Shown here one piece after another: positions 33,889 through 40,522 of a stretch of DNA of 64,000 nt; position 1 is the first letter of the stretch, and the number at the start of each line of letters is the position of its first letter. Both the position numbers and the translations under genes were made by a program. The notes beneath the pieces were generated by a model. The model was given only the letters and a program-made list of their open reading frames with translations, was not told where the DNA came from and did not search any database. The DNA is taken from positions 27,738-91,737 of the forward strand of contig CALEKA010000073.1 in assembly GCA_937898715.1 (NCBI GenBank), written 5' to 3'. Source of the DNA: an uncultured Prevotella sp. GTDB taxonomy: Bacteria > Bacteroidota > Bacteroidia > Bacteroidales > Bacteroidaceae.

Positions 33889-34842
33889 TTATTTTTCGCC
33901 GATCACGAGTAGGCAGCGTCCCAATCCGCGATTGATGATTTTGCAAGGAATGTTGTAGGGTGGCTGCTGAAGGAAACGTCGCAGATTGCGTGTGAATCCT
34001 TCCGTGTCTTCGGGCATGCCGTTTTTCTTATAGAGAGGTATGCGCACTTGGTCGTAGAGCGTGAAGTTTTCGGTTGCATCGCTCTTGTTGAATCGGTGGT
34101 TCACGGTGTTTTCAGCCATCCAGTTGTCTATGATTTCGGTGAGTTCTGTGCCATCGTATTCCGTTTCGAGGTCAATGCCCGATCCGTTGTCGAACACGCG
34201 GATGTCGATCGTTACCTCGCGTCCGTTGGCAAAGAGGTCATCGAAGTGGCGCTGCAGTTGAGCCGTGAAGTTGTCCATGTTGTCCTGCACGGCCTCTTCG
34301 AGCAGTACGGGTGTTTCGGCGCTGAATGAGGGTGCGCCTGTGCCCTGAGCGCCAGCCACCTGCTTGTTGGTGTAAGCGTCGAGTCCTTGCAGATTGTAGG
34401 TGATGCTCTTTTTAGGTCCGATTTCGCTCACGGTCCAATCGATTTGGAGCAGGATGTCGGCTTTTGCCACTCGGCGCAAGCGGTCGAGTGGGCTTTCGGT
34501 CAATGCAGAGCCGCTGGCCTTGCTGCGTATGAGGTTGTCTTCGGCGGTGAGGCTATTGATGCTCTTGAGGCTTTGCTCCATGCTAACGAGGGGGAAGCCT
34601 TGGTCGGCCATGAGCACGCCGATCTTGGTTATCACGTTGTTGAGGTCTTTATTGTCGAGCAGTGCCTGTCGGTAGTCGGGGATCTGCTCTACGGAGCCTT
34701 GATTGTCGAATTCTTGCATATAGCCATGCTCTTGGCACCAGGCATCGCTGGGCACCACCATGAGTCTTGGTTTTTTGGCTTGTCCGAAGGCGGTGATGCA
34801 AGCTAAGCAGAGCAGGGCGAGAGATAGAAAACGTAGTTTCAT
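33889..34842 (-). CDS. Exported protein, DUF6175-like
   Basis: 317 aa with signal peptide MKLRFLSLALLCLACITAFG. The mature start KKPRLMVVPSDAWCQEHGYM and the later ADILLQIDWTVSEIGPKKSI and DAYTNKQVAGAQGTG recall a Bacteroidales family I remember as DUF6175 (not verified). The middle region looks like an alpha/beta domain of the sort in assembly lipoproteins, and the C-terminus is basic (FTRNLRRFLQQPPYNIPCKI). Located between two other exported proteins with 20- and 37-bp gaps. Function unknown. Confidence 0.7.
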   Translation of the reverse strand: MKLRFLSLALLCLACITAFGQAKKPRLMVVPSDAWCQEHGYMQEFDNQGSVEQIPDYRQALLDNKDLNNVITKIGVLMADQGFPLVSMEQSLKSINSLTAEDNLIRSKASGSALTESPLDRLRRVAKADILLQIDWTVSEIGPKKSITYNLQGLDAYTNKQVAGAQGTGAPSFSAETPVLLEEAVQDNMDNFTAQLQRHFDDLFANGREVTIDIRVFDNGSGIDLETEYDGTELTEIIDNWMAENTVNHRFNKSDATENFTLYDQVRIPLYKKNGMPEDTEGFTRNLRRFLQQPPYNIPCKIINRGLGRCLLVIGEK

Positions 34843-34879
34843 AAGTCGTTGCTGTAATGAGGTTGTTTTTCGAGTGAGA

Positions 34880-35368
34880 TTAATCGATCACGTGGTCGGC
34901 CTTGAGCCTATCTTTCAGTTCGGCTCGGAGCACACGCACGGTGATGGTGTAGCTCACGAAGGCTTTGGCTTGTGCTTTTGTGCGAGAGCGGTTTCGCTCG
35001 TCGGCCATGCTCACGTATTTGAGGTATTCACCGCCGTCGGCAAAGAATATGTTGAAGTACTTTTCATACTTCTCTTCGGCATTTACTTCCGTCACGATGG
35101 GGCGCATGTTGCATCCCTTCTGTCCGTGACGAATGCCGTAGAATATCACTTCGCGCACGGCGTTCTTCTTGGCTTGTTCTACGGCGTCGGCTTTGTTGCG
35201 TCCCGAGGCGGTGACGCGTAGTGTCTGCGATCCGTCGTGTTCCACGCCCATACATTCTATCTGTGTGCCTTGGTAGGCTGCCACGGTACTTTGGCTTGTG
35301 GTGCAGCTTGGCAGAGCGAGTAGCATCAGGCCTGTGGCAGCGAGTGTGGTTATGCTTTTTAGTTTCAT
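34880..35368 (-). CDS. Lipoprotein, paralogue of the 156-aa operon mate
   Basis: 162 aa. Signal peptide with lipobox ALPSC (Cys at 22). The mature domain contains NAVREVIFYGIRHGQKGC, KYFNIFFADGGEYLKYVSMA and VRVLRAELKDRLKADHVID. These blocks align in order with the 156-aa protein two genes upstream (AVHGVLFRGFQGKP, YFTSFFDEKGGAYLNYASIL, LRSDLSSAGIIRG), so the two are paralogues. Two Cys after the lipobox might form a disulfide. Role unknown; the periplasmic face of the outer membrane is expected. Confidence 0.72.
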   Translation of the reverse strand: MKLKSITTLAATGLMLLALPSCTTSQSTVAAYQGTQIECMGVEHDGSQTLRVTASGRNKADAVEQAKKNAVREVIFYGIRHGQKGCNMRPIVTEVNAEEKYEKYFNIFFADGGEYLKYVSMADERNRSRTKAQAKAFVSYTITVRVLRAELKDRLKADHVID

Positions 35369-35467
35369 GCTTTTCTGTTGTGAGAGGGTTAAAGTGTCGT
35401 ATGGTAAGCGCGATGTGCGTATGTGCTCTATTCTCGGTTAAAAGTCTTATTGAGGAGAGCTTAAGAC

Positions 35468-36067
35468 TTAGAATTCATAGCCCACGTGGAGCATGAGTGC
35501 GCTCGTCGTTGTGAGTCGGGTTGCTGGTGGCACTTGCAGTTTGTCGGTGTTGATATGGTTGAGACTGTAGCTGAGGCCCAGGAGCCATGAGTTGCGCTGT
35601 TCGCCAAAGCGCAGGCCGATGGTGGGTGAGAGGAAGAATCCGTCGCCTACCACTCCGCCCACGTTGACCGACCAGTAGGGCACCATGCTGCGGTCGGCTT
35701 GTGAGAGGAAGTTGCCTCGTGCGTTGAAGAATAGGGGGAAGGTGCAACTGTTGGCCGTGCCGCGTCGGCGTGAGTTGTGGTTGAAGTAGTATTTGGCTCC
35801 CAGTCCGGCGCCCACTCTGATGTATTCGTTGAATCGATAGCCAGCGGTATAGGTCAGTTGAGCTGCTTGCATGTTGACGTGGTTGAGCATGACGGTGCTT
35901 CCGCCCTCTGCTTCGGCGGCACACCAGAATCCAGTGGGACTCTGCGTATGGTCTACGTATTGTGGGCGATGAGGCTTTTGGGGTAGAATGATTTCCTTGT
36001 CCGACTGTGCTGAGAGGCTTGAGGCGGACAGCAGGAGTAGCCCCATGAGTGCTGTAAGTTTGTTCAT
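35468..36067 (-). CDS. Exported small beta-barrel protein
   Basis: 199 aa from ATG 36067 (MNKLTALMGLLLLSASSLSA, signal peptide). The longer frame to 36127 overlaps the upstream gene and lacks a signal, so it is rejected. The mature part shows amphipathic strands (LTYTAGYRFNEYIRVGAGLG, FFLSPTIGLRFG, SWLLGLSYSLN) and ends with ALMLHVGYEF, the aromatic C-terminus of an outer-membrane barrel. An 8-strand OMP is likely. It is the only probable integral outer-membrane protein of the operon. Confidence 0.7.
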   Translation of the reverse strand: MNKLTALMGLLLLSASSLSAQSDKEIILPQKPHRPQYVDHTQSPTGFWCAAEAEGGSTVMLNHVNMQAAQLTYTAGYRFNEYIRVGAGLGAKYYFNHNSRRRGTANSCTFPLFFNARGNFLSQADRSMVPYWSVNVGGVVGDGFFLSPTIGLRFGEQRNSWLLGLSYSLNHINTDKLQVPPATRLTTTSALMLHVGYEF

Positions 36068-36116
36068 AGCCGTAACTTTTTTGTGTGGAATTGATACATG
36101 CGTGAGGCTTCTATGC

Positions 36117-36587
36117 TTAGAATCCATCGCTCAGACCGCGAATGATGCCCGCCGAGGAGAGGTCGGAGCGTAGTTTGTCTTTGCTCACCTGTACGATGGC
36201 GCCCACTTTGTAGCCTTTAGCAGTCTTGATGCGCTCGTACGATCCGGGAAGGATAGATGCATAGTTGAGATAGGCTCCGCCTTTCTCATCGAAGAAGGAG
36301 GTGAAGTAGTCGGCTTTCTGCTCTTCTACAGTGGCCGAACCAGCAAGGGCGGGTGCGCTGGGCTTTCCTTGGAATCCGCGGAAGAGCACGCCGTGCACTG
36401 CGCCGTATACGATCTGTTGGTCGCTCACTTTGGGGGAGCGAGAGTAGACGTATACTTTCACCAGGTAAGTGCCTTGCACGCCCGATCCTGCCGACGATAT
36501 GTCGTACTTCACGGGGTCGGTGCCTTTGGCCGTGATGGGCTGTACTATTGCCAGGAGGAGCAGCAGGAGGGAGATGAGATGTTTCAT
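36117..36587 (-). CDS. Exported protein, paralogue of the 162-aa lipoprotein
   Basis: 156 aa with signal peptide MKHLISLLLLLLAIVQPITA and no lipobox, so soluble in the periplasm or surface. Conserved blocks AVHGVLFRGFQGKP, YFTSFFDEKGGAYLNYASIL and KLRSDLSSAGIIRGL match the 162-aa lipoprotein. It follows a 235-bp gap containing a long hairpin and one REP-like unit, the only large gap in this operon, so its expression may be uncoupled from the two genes before it. Confidence 0.72.
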   Translation of the reverse strand: MKHLISLLLLLLAIVQPITAKGTDPVKYDISSAGSGVQGTYLVKVYVYSRSPKVSDQQIVYGAVHGVLFRGFQGKPSAPALAGSATVEEQKADYFTSFFDEKGGAYLNYASILPGSYERIKTAKGYKVGAIVQVSKDKLRSDLSSAGIIRGLSDGF

Positions 36588-36710
36588 AATGGGTTGGGGA
36601 GATTTCTTTGTCTGTTGTATGGTAGATTATTTCAGCGATTATTGGGGGCGGCATGTTCCAGCCTCGGTGGTGTGAGTAAGGGAAATGCTTTGTTGAGCAT
36701 CCGCGTTGAA

Positions 36711-36740
36711 GCCGACGCGAGGACGCGTCGCCCCCAGTAC
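36711..36740. repeat. Single REP-like unit, type B, inside the envelope operon
   Basis: GCCGACGCGAGGACGCGTC followed by GCCCCCAGTAC, the inverse orientation of the type B unit seen at 59804-59835. It is unpaired here. Confidence 0.75.
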
Positions 36741-36775
36741 TTACTGAGAAGTGTTCGACTGAAAATGCTTTACTG

Positions 36776-36815
36776 AAGTTTTCTCTAAAGAAACGGCTTT
36801 CTTTAGAGAAAACTT
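36776..36815. terminator. 18-bp perfect AT-rich hairpin after the 422-aa gene
   Basis: Arms 36776-36793 and 36798-36815 (AAGTTTTCTCTAAAGAAA and its exact inverse) enclose a CGGC loop, 7 bp after the stop codon at 36823. The stem is AT-rich and has no separate T tract, so it may be an attenuator, RNA-processing site or mRNA stabiliser rather than a full terminator. Confidence 0.55.
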
Positions 36816-36822
36816 AAATGCT

Positions 36823-38034
36823 TTATTTAGTGATTTCGCGAATCATCATGCCGGGGTAGAAGTCCTTCGTGCCGCTTGTGCGCTCAAAGGTGGTGGCGCC
36901 GAGCGTTGCACCTTGTGCTCCTTCTTCTACAGCCATGTAGCGGTTGTCCCATATCTTGTTTTTGACAGGGCGAATCGTGCCTACGCGCTTGTAGGAATGC
37001 GTACCATCTTCGTTTTCTATCACTTCGAGTACTTCAAACTTAGAGTCTTCCGTCACCCCTTCTTTCTTGCCTACGTAGGCTGTGATAGGTTCGGTGCTGA
37101 CAAGGGGTGATTTTGTACGGAATTCGCTGTAAGAGCGTTGCAGGTCTACGATGTTGTCGTCGAGTGCACGCTGACAAGCCTTTCGCACCATCTGTACGGG
37201 GTCGCCTGCATTGACACCTGCGAAGGATGTAGTGCTACCCTTGCTTTCTACCTTGCCCACGTAGGTGAGGTGGTACTGTCCGCGGCCGTCGTCGAAGGCC
37301 TTGTACTTACCGTCTTCGTAGGGAGTGGAGGCGTACTGCGTCTTGTAGAAGTTGAGAGCTATTTCGTCGTTCCAGTCGAGGCGGTAGAGGAATGTGTTGA
37401 TTCTCACTTTGAATCCGCGCATGTTCTCCATAAAGCTACCGATGTTCGACAAGCCCGACATGCCTGCTACGCTACCTACAGCTTTAAGTATGCCGCCAAT
37501 CAGCTTGCCGCGTTGCTCCTTGTCGATGTAGCGAATATCGTTCACCACGACGAAGGTATTGCCTATGAGGTCTTCGCCCGCGTCGGCCATGAGAGCTTGG
37601 CTTCGAGCCGACTTTTCGGCGAGGATCTCGTCAAACTTTGTAGCGTTGTAGAGTCCGCGAGCTTTGATCAGCTCCATGTCGCACTCTCCGGTGTAGAAGT
37701 CGCGGTCGAACCATTTGGCCACCAATCGGCTTGCCACTTGATTCTCGGTGAGAAACGTTGTCACAGCCTCGTTTTCATTGTCGCTTTTAGCTCCTTTGAG
37801 CTTCTTGTCGAGGTTGATCACCTTTACGCTGAGGTCGTGATTGTTGTATTTATCGGGAGTAGGCATTGCTAAGAAGGCATTGCATATCTCCTTGGCAAAT
37901 TTCTGATCGGTATGGTTGATAAGGATAGAGTAGAGCGAACTGCGGCGATAGGGCGTATCGGCATCGTTCTTTTGTGCCTTTACTGAGGTCGTGGTCAAAG
38001 CCATCAGAAGGAGAGGAAGTATGTATTTTTTCAT
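36823..38034 (-). CDS. Exported protein of unknown family (403 aa)
   Basis: 403 aa from ATG 38034 (MKKYILPLLLMALTTTSVKA, signal peptide); the longer frame overlaps the upstream gene and begins with a poor leader. Recognisable segments include TFVVVNDIRYIDKEQRGKLI, FMENMRGFKVRINTFLYRLD, YEDGKYKAFDDGRGQYHLTY and a C-terminal beta-domain SKFEVLEVIENEDGTHSYKR, KDFYPGMMIREITK. I do not recognise the family. Second gene of the operon, 44 bp after the WG-repeat gene. Confidence 0.72.
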   Translation of the reverse strand: MKKYILPLLLMALTTTSVKAQKNDADTPYRRSSLYSILINHTDQKFAKEICNAFLAMPTPDKYNNHDLSVKVINLDKKLKGAKSDNENEAVTTFLTENQVASRLVAKWFDRDFYTGECDMELIKARGLYNATKFDEILAEKSARSQALMADAGEDLIGNTFVVVNDIRYIDKEQRGKLIGGILKAVGSVAGMSGLSNIGSFMENMRGFKVRINTFLYRLDWNDEIALNFYKTQYASTPYEDGKYKAFDDGRGQYHLTYVGKVESKGSTTSFAGVNAGDPVQMVRKACQRALDDNIVDLQRSYSEFRTKSPLVSTEPITAYVGKKEGVTEDSKFEVLEVIENEDGTHSYKRVGTIRPVKNKIWDNRYMAVEEGAQGATLGATTFERTSGTKDFYPGMMIREITK

Positions 38035-38078
38035 TTTTATCAGAGTTAATGTTGATGCGATTGAGGTGTGCAGGGTAG

Positions 38079-39821
38079 TTAGAAGTCCCAATTGTCAACG
38101 TTGATTTTTGTCTCCATGGGATACGAGCGATAGAGCTGCGTCATGTAGAGGCCGAGCTTCTTGTTCTGTGTTTTTGTAAGTTTCTTATCGCCGTTGGCAT
38201 GTACCAGATGGATCACGTTGGGAAGCAGATTGATGTAGTAAGGACCCTCTGCATATATCTCGCCGTCCAGACCCAATAAGCTACCAAAGTAGGGCTGCTG
38301 AGAGGCAAACACCTCGTCGCTGACATTCTGCTTCGTAACGAGCTTCACCATGCCTCGGGTCACGGCATCGTCGGGCACAAAGTAGCCTTTGGGCTTCACC
38401 CATGCATAGCCGTCCTGATAGTTGGTCACCATTTCGTAGCCATTGGGGCGCAGCTGCTTTTGTGTCATGTCGTAGGCATACCATAGGTTGTCGGTATTCT
38501 TGCCCCATACGATGCGTGGATGCTCTTCAGAGAGAGGCAGCAGGTCTGCAAACTGGCAGGGCATCACCTCTTGATCGGAAAGTGTGCGCATACCCCAGCC
38601 ATTGGCTGTCTTGACGGGCACGTAGTCGAACATGGGAGACTTTACTCTCTCATAAGCGAAGGGGATCACTTCCTTCCCTTGACGATCGATAGCGCCCCAT
38701 TTCCCATTCATCTTCACACCGAAGATGTCGGTATGGCTTGTGATGTCAGAAAATTCTATGGATTCTATTTTTACGCCCTCGGCAAAGAGAGGCTGGTTTT
38801 GTTCGTCGAAAGCATCGCATTCGCTCTCGCCTGCCTTCACGCCAGCCCATGCCTTCGCGTTTGAACTGTAGAGCACGTAGGCATAGCCGCTTCGAAGCGT
38901 GTTGCCTGCTTTATCGATAAAGTTCCATCCCTCTGTGGTGTTGACGGCAGCCACGTCGCCATGGAAGTCGCTGTGGGTCCACTCCTTCAAGTCGTCAAGT
39001 CCACCTTTGAGCTTCGATACGGTAAGCATCTTTTTCGTGGCCATGTTGTAGTACATACACGTGGTCCTCGACTTTGTGGCATTGTAGCAACGCACCATGT
39101 CGCTCACGGGGGGCATCACCCAAGTGGCTTTGCCTATAGGCATGAGCAGTTCGCCTGTGCTCGAAACGATGCCCGCCTTCTGTGCAGACTTTTCATCCTT
39201 CGATACAGCGTAGTACTCTCCATTGGTGACGAGCGTGTCGCCTATCACGTGGAGCTTATAGATAGGATACGCATTGTCGTGCATGGCGCGAATGTTGCTG
39301 GCAGAGGTAAACTCATAGAGTCCCTTGTACTTAGGCTCTACTGCTACGATACCATCGCTATTGACAATGCCATACTTGCCACCTTGGATAAATTGTGTAC
39401 CATTAGAACTTACTACCTTTCCGCCCTTGCTTATCCATGCCTTGCCGTAGCAATTGGGCTTGCTTATGTGAAGGTAGCTCAGAGGGAGCGCTATGCTACC
39501 ATCCTTGGCTAACAGGCCATAATTCTTCCCTTTTTTGGCAAGGAATAGGTCCTTGCCCCAGGGCACGAGAAGCTCATACTTGGGCTTAAGCACTTCTATG
39601 CCCTGCTCATTGACGAGACCATACTTGTCGCTCTTCGATACGATTGACACTCCGTCAATGAATGCAGCAGCCGATTCGTATTTGCAGCTTACCACCTCAT
39701 TGCCCGAAGCATCGACAAAGCCTACTCGTCCTTTCTCGTCGACCTTGGGACGCAAGTCCTGTGCTTGTGCTCCTAAGCTTAGCAGGAGCGTAGCACCCAA
39801 TGTAATCCAGATTCTCTTCAT
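38079..39821 (-). CDS. Exported WG-repeat protein
   Basis: 580 aa with signal peptide MKRIWITLGATLLLSLGAQA. Several WG-type beta repeats of about 35-40 aa: KGRVGFVDASGNEVVSCKYE, KYGLVNEQGIEVLKPKYE, KNYGLLAKDGSIALPLSY, KYGIVNSDGIVAVEPKYK, then KWGAIDRQGKEVIPFAYE and NGWGMRTLSDQEVMPCQFA. Such proteins are periplasmic or surface beta-propeller/solenoid binding modules without known catalysis. It is the first gene of the seven-gene envelope operon and directly follows the shared promoter element. Confidence 0.85.
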   Translation of the reverse strand: MKRIWITLGATLLLSLGAQAQDLRPKVDEKGRVGFVDASGNEVVSCKYESAAAFIDGVSIVSKSDKYGLVNEQGIEVLKPKYELLVPWGKDLFLAKKGKNYGLLAKDGSIALPLSYLHISKPNCYGKAWISKGGKVVSSNGTQFIQGGKYGIVNSDGIVAVEPKYKGLYEFTSASNIRAMHDNAYPIYKLHVIGDTLVTNGEYYAVSKDEKSAQKAGIVSSTGELLMPIGKATWVMPPVSDMVRCYNATKSRTTCMYYNMATKKMLTVSKLKGGLDDLKEWTHSDFHGDVAAVNTTEGWNFIDKAGNTLRSGYAYVLYSSNAKAWAGVKAGESECDAFDEQNQPLFAEGVKIESIEFSDITSHTDIFGVKMNGKWGAIDRQGKEVIPFAYERVKSPMFDYVPVKTANGWGMRTLSDQEVMPCQFADLLPLSEEHPRIVWGKNTDNLWYAYDMTQKQLRPNGYEMVTNYQDGYAWVKPKGYFVPDDAVTRGMVKLVTKQNVSDEVFASQQPYFGSLLGLDGEIYAEGPYYINLLPNVIHLVHANGDKKLTKTQNKKLGLYMTQLYRSYPMETKINVDNWDF

Positions 39822-39882
39822 AGTAATTGATGTAATGGGTTTATAAAATTTTATAAGATATGTCTTGTTCTTTAGGACAGGG

Positions 39883-39956
39883 CAAATATAAACATTTACG
39901 AATTACCCCCTATTTACATATACTTTAACATAAAAAATCCTATTCCTTGCTAAGAA
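39883..39956 (-). promoter_or_regulatory. Promoter region of the envelope operon with shared 51-bp element
   Basis: The -7 box TATATTTG (39890-39883) sits 62 bp before ATG 39821, and the 51-bp block at 39906-39956 is identical to 32754-32804. Spacing between box and block is 23 bp here against 25 bp in the other copy, which suggests a conserved regulatory arrangement rather than a random duplicate. Confidence 0.72.
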
Positions 39957-40020
39957 ATCGCGTAGGGTAGGGGCTGAAGAGAGGGGGAGATTCTGTGGAA
40001 AATAGCGGGGCAGAGAGGGG

Positions 40021-40060
40021 CAAAAAAAGTCCCCCTGAAGAGCTTTTTTCTCTTCGGGGG
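40021..40060 (-). terminator. Intrinsic terminator of the copper operon
   Basis: On the minus strand CCCCCGAAGAG pairs with CTCTTCAGGGGG (one bulge) and is followed by a T7 run (40028-40022). It lies about 95 bp after the HMA gene stop, next to inverted 22-bp repeat units at 40068-40130. Confidence 0.78.
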
Positions 40061-40067
40061 GATAATT

Positions 40068-40130
40068 TTTTCTCTTCCCACCACTAATTTTTTCTCTTCC
40101 CACCACTAATTTTTTCTCCTTGGGGGGATA
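40068..40130 (-). repeat. 22-bp tandem repeat units, inverted orientation
   Basis: TTTTTTCTCTTCCCACCACT units are the complement of the repeats at 8311-8360 and 60012-60158. The flanking stretch 39957-40153 holds only these repeats and the terminator. Confidence 0.7.
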
Positions 40131-40153
40131 ATTTTTCGGGGGGCAGAGGCGGC

Positions 40154-40486
40154 TTATTTTTCCTCTTTGTCCTTCTCTTTGGCGGGAGTGGGAGTGGAGG
40201 CGGGCTTGACCTCTTGGGCAGTGTAGCCAAACTTCTCGAAGGCTTTGAGGAGGAGGGCGGGCGAGGTCTTGTCGGCATCGTACTTGATGGTGACGGTCTG
40301 ATCCTCAAGGCTCGTCACGATGTCCTTCACGCCCTTTTCGAAGCGGAGGTTTTTCTTGATCTTTACCTCGCAGTTGTTGCAGTGCATCTGAGGGGTGGGG
40401 GTTACGACGAGAATCTTGATGTCGCGTGCCACGGCGCAGGCTGAGCCCATGCCGAGGGCAAGAATGAGGGAAAGGATACGTTTCAT
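40154..40486 (-). CDS. Exported heavy-metal-associated (HMA) domain protein
   Basis: 110 aa with signal peptide MKRILSLILALGMGSACAVA. One HMA (ferredoxin-like) domain carries the metal motif MHCNNCE near 34-40 and continues IKKNLRFEKGVKDIVTSLED; the tail is Lys/Glu/Pro rich. It is probably a periplasmic Cu(I) chaperone or MerP-like binder. It follows copA by 36 bp and is the last gene of the TonB receptor-copA-HMA operon. Confidence 0.85.
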   Translation of the reverse strand: MKRILSLILALGMGSACAVARDIKILVVTPTPQMHCNNCEVKIKKNLRFEKGVKDIVTSLEDQTVTIKYDADKTSPALLLKAFEKFGYTAQEVKPASTPTPAKEKDKEEK

Positions 40487-40522
40487 GATTGTAGGATGTT
40501 TATAGATTTTTATGGAGAATGT

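Noticed and set aside
32742..40106. Two small frames (32742-32933 and 39903-40106, minus) sharing the peptide ARNRIFYVKVYVN
   Set aside because: The similarity comes from the duplicated promoter element; frames run through -7 boxes and poly-C/G runs and lack a start context.
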